A stretch of 8,355 bases of DNA from CAYXZO01 sp964469505 (GTDB taxonomy: Bacteria > Fidelibacterota > UBA8477 > JABMPR01): NCBI GenBank assembly GCA_964469505.1, contig CAYXZO010000077.1, positions 1 to 8,355 of the forward strand. Direction: 5' to 3'. The position numbers were made by a program, and so were the translations under genes. This document shows, piece after piece, positions 6,258-8,355 of this stretch; position 1 is the first letter of the stretch, and the number at the start of each line of letters is the position of its first letter. Below the pieces are notes generated by a model. It was not told the DNA's origin. It did not search any database and saw nothing but the letters and a program-made list of their open reading frames with translations.

Positions 6258-7325
6258 ATGCTCTTTCGTCGACGTTCGCCACAACACCGAGTTTCCCAAT
6301 CCCTCTTCCAGAAACGCCTACGCAAGTTTCGTTCGCTAAAGCGCGGCTATTACTCTTTCTGGATTTTGGTGACGCTGTACGCCCTTTCTTTTCTGGACCC
6401 CCTGCTCATCAATAACCGGGCGCTGGTTGTGCACTATAACGGGCACTGGTATTTCCCGGTTTTCAAATACTATCCAGCGAAAACCTTCAACCAGGACGGC
6501 TTCGGCGAGGCCCGCTACCGGGAGTTGAAAAAACGCTTCGAAGCCGAGGGCGGTGACAACTGGCTCATCATGCCCCCTTATCCTTACCATCCTAATGAGT
6601 CTTTGCTGAAAGAAATCAAAGGAGAGCCTCCCACGCCGCCCTCCCACCTCCATTGGCTGGGAACTGATAACCGGGGGCGGGATGTGTTCGCGCGGCTGGT
6701 GTATGGCTTCAATATTTCCATCTCCTTCGCCCTGGCGGTTACTTTGTTCGCCTATTTCATTGGGATCACCGTCGGCGCCACCCTGGGCTACTTCGGCGGG
6801 AAAGTGGATCTGTACGGTTTACGCCTCATCGAAATTTTCGCCTCCATACCTTTTCTATACACCATGATCATCGTCAGCTCCCTGCTCCAGCCCAATTTTA
6901 TTCTGCTGGTGTTCGTGATGACCATTTTCGGCTGGGTGGGGATTTCTTTTTACATGCGGGGAGAATTCTACCGCGAGAAAGCCAAAGACTACGTGGCGGC
7001 GGCGGTTTCCATGGGTAACTCCAACCTGCGGGTGATGTTCAAGCACATCTTGCCTAACGCCCTGACGCCCATCATTACTTTCGCGCCTTTCGCGGTGATT
7101 GGTTATATCTCAGCTTTGGTATCGCTGGATTTTCTGGGTTTCGGGTTGCCTCCACCGACTCCCAGCTGGGGCGAGCTGGTCAATCAAGGCATTTCAGACA
7201 TTCGGTATTGGTGGCTGATTGTGTCGCCCATGGGAGCCAGTTTCTTTACCCTGTTGCTTATCAGTTTCATCGGGGAAGCAGTCAGAGAAGCGTTTGATCC
7301 TAAAGTATTCTCAAGGTTGAGGTGA
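6258..7325 (+). CDS. yejE: ABC transporter permease YejE
   Basis: This 355-residue second inner-membrane permease pairs with YejB. It has a basic cytoplasmic N-terminus (OppC_N type, KRGYYSFWI at 29-36) and a first membrane segment at about 33-50. A long periplasmic region (51-135) carries the YejE-typical LVVHYNGHWYFPVFKYY stretch (56-72) and HWLGTDNRGRDV (132-143). The permease domain has membrane segments near 154-178, 193-209, 214-232, 273-296 and 318-340. The EAA loop (237-271: DYVAAAVSMG then HILPNALTP) docks on the ATPases. LDFLGFGLPPP (290-300), PSWGELV and GEAVREAFDP (339-348) are diagnostic. It matches E. coli YejE along its whole length. The Shine-Dalgarno sequence before ATG 6258 is weak, so translation may depend partly on coupling to yejB 20 bp upstream. 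The next gene starts three bases after its stop. Confidence 0.94.
   Translation: MLFRRRSPQHRVSQSLFQKRLRKFRSLKRGYYSFWILVTLYALSFLDPLLINNRALVVHYNGHWYFPVFKYYPAKTFNQDGFGEARYRELKKRFEAEGGDNWLIMPPYPYHPNESLLKEIKGEPPTPPSHLHWLGTDNRGRDVFARLVYGFNISISFALAVTLFAYFIGITVGATLGYFGGKVDLYGLRLIEIFASIPFLYTMIIVSSLLQPNFILLVFVMTIFGWVGISFYMRGEFYREKAKDYVAAAVSMGNSNLRVMFKHILPNALTPIITFAPFAVIGYISALVSLDFLGFGLPPPTPSWGELVNQGISDIRYWWLIVSPMGASFFTLLLISFIGEAVREAFDPKVFSRLR
7319..7325 (+). promoter_or_regulatory. Ribosome-binding site for the ATPase gene (TTG start)
   Basis: GAGG (7319-7322), within GAGGTGA, lies six bases before TTG 7329 and overlaps the last codons of yejE, so the two genes are probably translationally coupled. 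It supports the rare TTG start, from which the normal OppD/DppD beginning (LIEVRNLKTIF) follows within ten residues. Confidence 0.6.
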
Positions 7326-7328
7326 GTT

Positions 7329-8327
7329 TTGGCTGAGAATTCCCAGCGCCAGACCCTCATCGAGGTTCGGAACCTCAAAACCATCTTCCACACGGAGGCT
7401 GGAATAGTAAAAGCCGTGGATGGGGTCAGTTTTGACATTTATCAGGGAGAAGTACTGGGCATTGTGGGTGAGTCCGGTTCCGGCAAGTCCGTCACGGCCC
7501 TGTCCATCACGCGGTTGATTCCCAATCCGCCCGGTGAGATCGTTGGCGGCGAAATCCGCTACCAAGGTGTCAATCTGTTGGGCTTGAGTTGGGAGGAGAT
7601 GCGCACCTACCGGGGCAAAGAGATCGCCATGATTTTCCAGGAGCCCATGACTTCCCTGAACCCGGTGTTCCGCATCGATTTGCAGATGAACGAAGTGCTC
7701 ATGAAGCACGAGGGGCTCACCTGGAAGGAAGCCAACGAACGCAGCATCGAAATGTTGCGGGCGGTGGGTTTGCCAGACCCGGAAAAACGCTTGCGGGAGT
7801 ATCCCCACCAATTTTCCGGCGGCATGCGTCAGCGGGTGATGATTGCCATGGCGCTATTGGCTAATCCAGCCTTGCTCATCGCCGACGAGCCCACCACCGC
7901 GTTGGATGTAACCATTCAGGCCCAGATTCTGGACCTGATGCTGAAGCTGAAAGCTCAGCGGGAGGGTGCGGCTATTCTGCTCATTACCCACGATCTGGCA
8001 GTGGTAGCGGAGACCTGCGACCGGGTGATCGTGATGTACGGCGGCAAGATTCAGGAGATAGCTGACATAGATGAATTGTTCGCCAATCCGCTGCATCCCT
8101 ACACCCAGGGGTTGATGCGCTCCATTCCCCTGCCGGGCAAAACGCCCCCCAAGGAGCGGCTCAAAGCCATCAAGGGCATGGTGCCCCCCATGTGGGAGAT
8201 GCCGGCAGGCTGTAAATTCAGCACCCGCTGCGACCAGGTTTTCGAACCCTGCGCTGACAATGAACCTCCGTTAATCGAAGTGCGGCCCCGCCACTGGGTC
8301 CGTTGCCATTTGTACCATGAAAGCTGA
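7329..8327 (+). CDS. ABC transporter ATP-binding protein, OppD/DppD type
   Basis: This 332-residue cytoplasmic ATPase subunit powers the YejB/YejE importer. Walker A GESGSGKS is at 47-54, the Q-loop IFQEPMTSLNP at 102-111 (Q104), the ABC signature FSGGMRQ at 162-168, Walker B LLIADE at 182-187, D-loop TALD at 190-193, and the switch histidine H221 in LLITHDLAVV. The C-terminal oligopeptide-ATPase domain has NPLHPYT (253-259) and four cysteines: C295-x5-C301-x6-C308-x17-C326. Such cysteines occur in many OppD/DppD proteins, and an iron-sulfur cluster has been reported for mycobacterial DppD. All catalytic motifs are intact. In E. coli YejF two such halves are fused in one chain; this gene ends after the first half, and a separate open frame follows. 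The start is TTG, three bases after the yejE stop. I leave out a symbol because it could be called oppD, dppD or the N-half of yejF. Confidence 0.95.
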   Translation: MAENSQRQTLIEVRNLKTIFHTEAGIVKAVDGVSFDIYQGEVLGIVGESGSGKSVTALSITRLIPNPPGEIVGGEIRYQGVNLLGLSWEEMRTYRGKEIAMIFQEPMTSLNPVFRIDLQMNEVLMKHEGLTWKEANERSIEMLRAVGLPDPEKRLREYPHQFSGGMRQRVMIAMALLANPALLIADEPTTALDVTIQAQILDLMLKLKAQREGAAILLITHDLAVVAETCDRVIVMYGGKIQEIADIDELFANPLHPYTQGLMRSIPLPGKTPPKERLKAIKGMVPPMWEMPAGCKFSTRCDQVFEPCADNEPPLIEVRPRHWVRCHLYHES

Positions 8328-8355
8328 CGGCGTGAAACCCATTCTGGAAGTCCAG
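8317..8355 (+). CDS. Start of next operon gene, probably second ABC ATPase (partial)
   Basis: Only 13 codons are present, reading MKADGVKPILEVQ from ATG 8317, and they run off the right edge. The start overlaps the previous gene's last codons by 11 bp in another frame; an in-frame GTG at 8332 is an alternative start just after that gene's stop. The pattern 'polar residues, then ILEVQ' is how OppF/DppF-type ATPases commonly begin, and the operon lacks its second ATPase, so that is the most likely identity. The assignment rests mainly on context because no catalytic motif is in the window. Confidence 0.6.
   Translation, partial: MKADGVKPILEVQ

Overview
The window looks like part of a draft bacterial chromosome of moderate GC, with dense genes, short intergenic gaps and Shine-Dalgarno-type starts. 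A run of exactly 100 Ns inside one gene marks it as a scaffolded assembly, possibly from a metagenome. The lipoprotein solute-binding protein and Yej-type transporter fit a bacterium, but nothing in the sequence fixes the phylum. I see no rRNA, tRNA, CRISPR array, transposase or integrase.

Layout. (1) Positions 1-238 are a non-coding, rather AT-rich leader with an imperfect inverted repeat (about 53-97) and a good sigma70-type promoter whose spacer holds a 15-nt palindrome. (2) 239-1465 (+) encodes a stand-alone AAA-type ATPase with a C-terminal DUF4143 / nuclease-like domain, a widespread family of unknown role. (3) 1492-3113 (-) is a two-gene base-excision-repair operon: xth (exonuclease III-type AP endonuclease) followed 35 bp later by fpg/mutM (formamidopyrimidine-DNA glycosylase). 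It converges on the ATPase gene with only 26 bp between the stop codons. (4) 3298-8355 (+) is an ABC importer operon of the Yej subgroup of the peptide/nickel family: lipoprotein binding protein (YejA-like), permease YejB (interrupted by the N gap), permease YejE, a first ATPase (OppD/DppD type), and the first 13 codons of a further gene that is probably the second ATPase (OppF/DppF type). The operon runs past the right edge.

How the genes work together. The Yej-like genes form one transport unit: a membrane-anchored receptor hands a peptide-like ligand to a YejB/YejE channel powered by ATPases. In E. coli the two ATPase halves are fused as YejF; here the first half is a separate gene with its own stop. 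In the repair operon, Fpg excises oxidised purines and leaves 3' ends blocked by phosphate, which exonuclease III-type enzymes can clean, so co-transcription makes biochemical sense.

Nothing here clearly amounts to an undescribed system. The points most worth a second look are the split-ATPase Yej operon, the xth-fpg pairing, the promoter/palindrome in front of the DUF4143 ATPase, and the unresolved gap in yejB.
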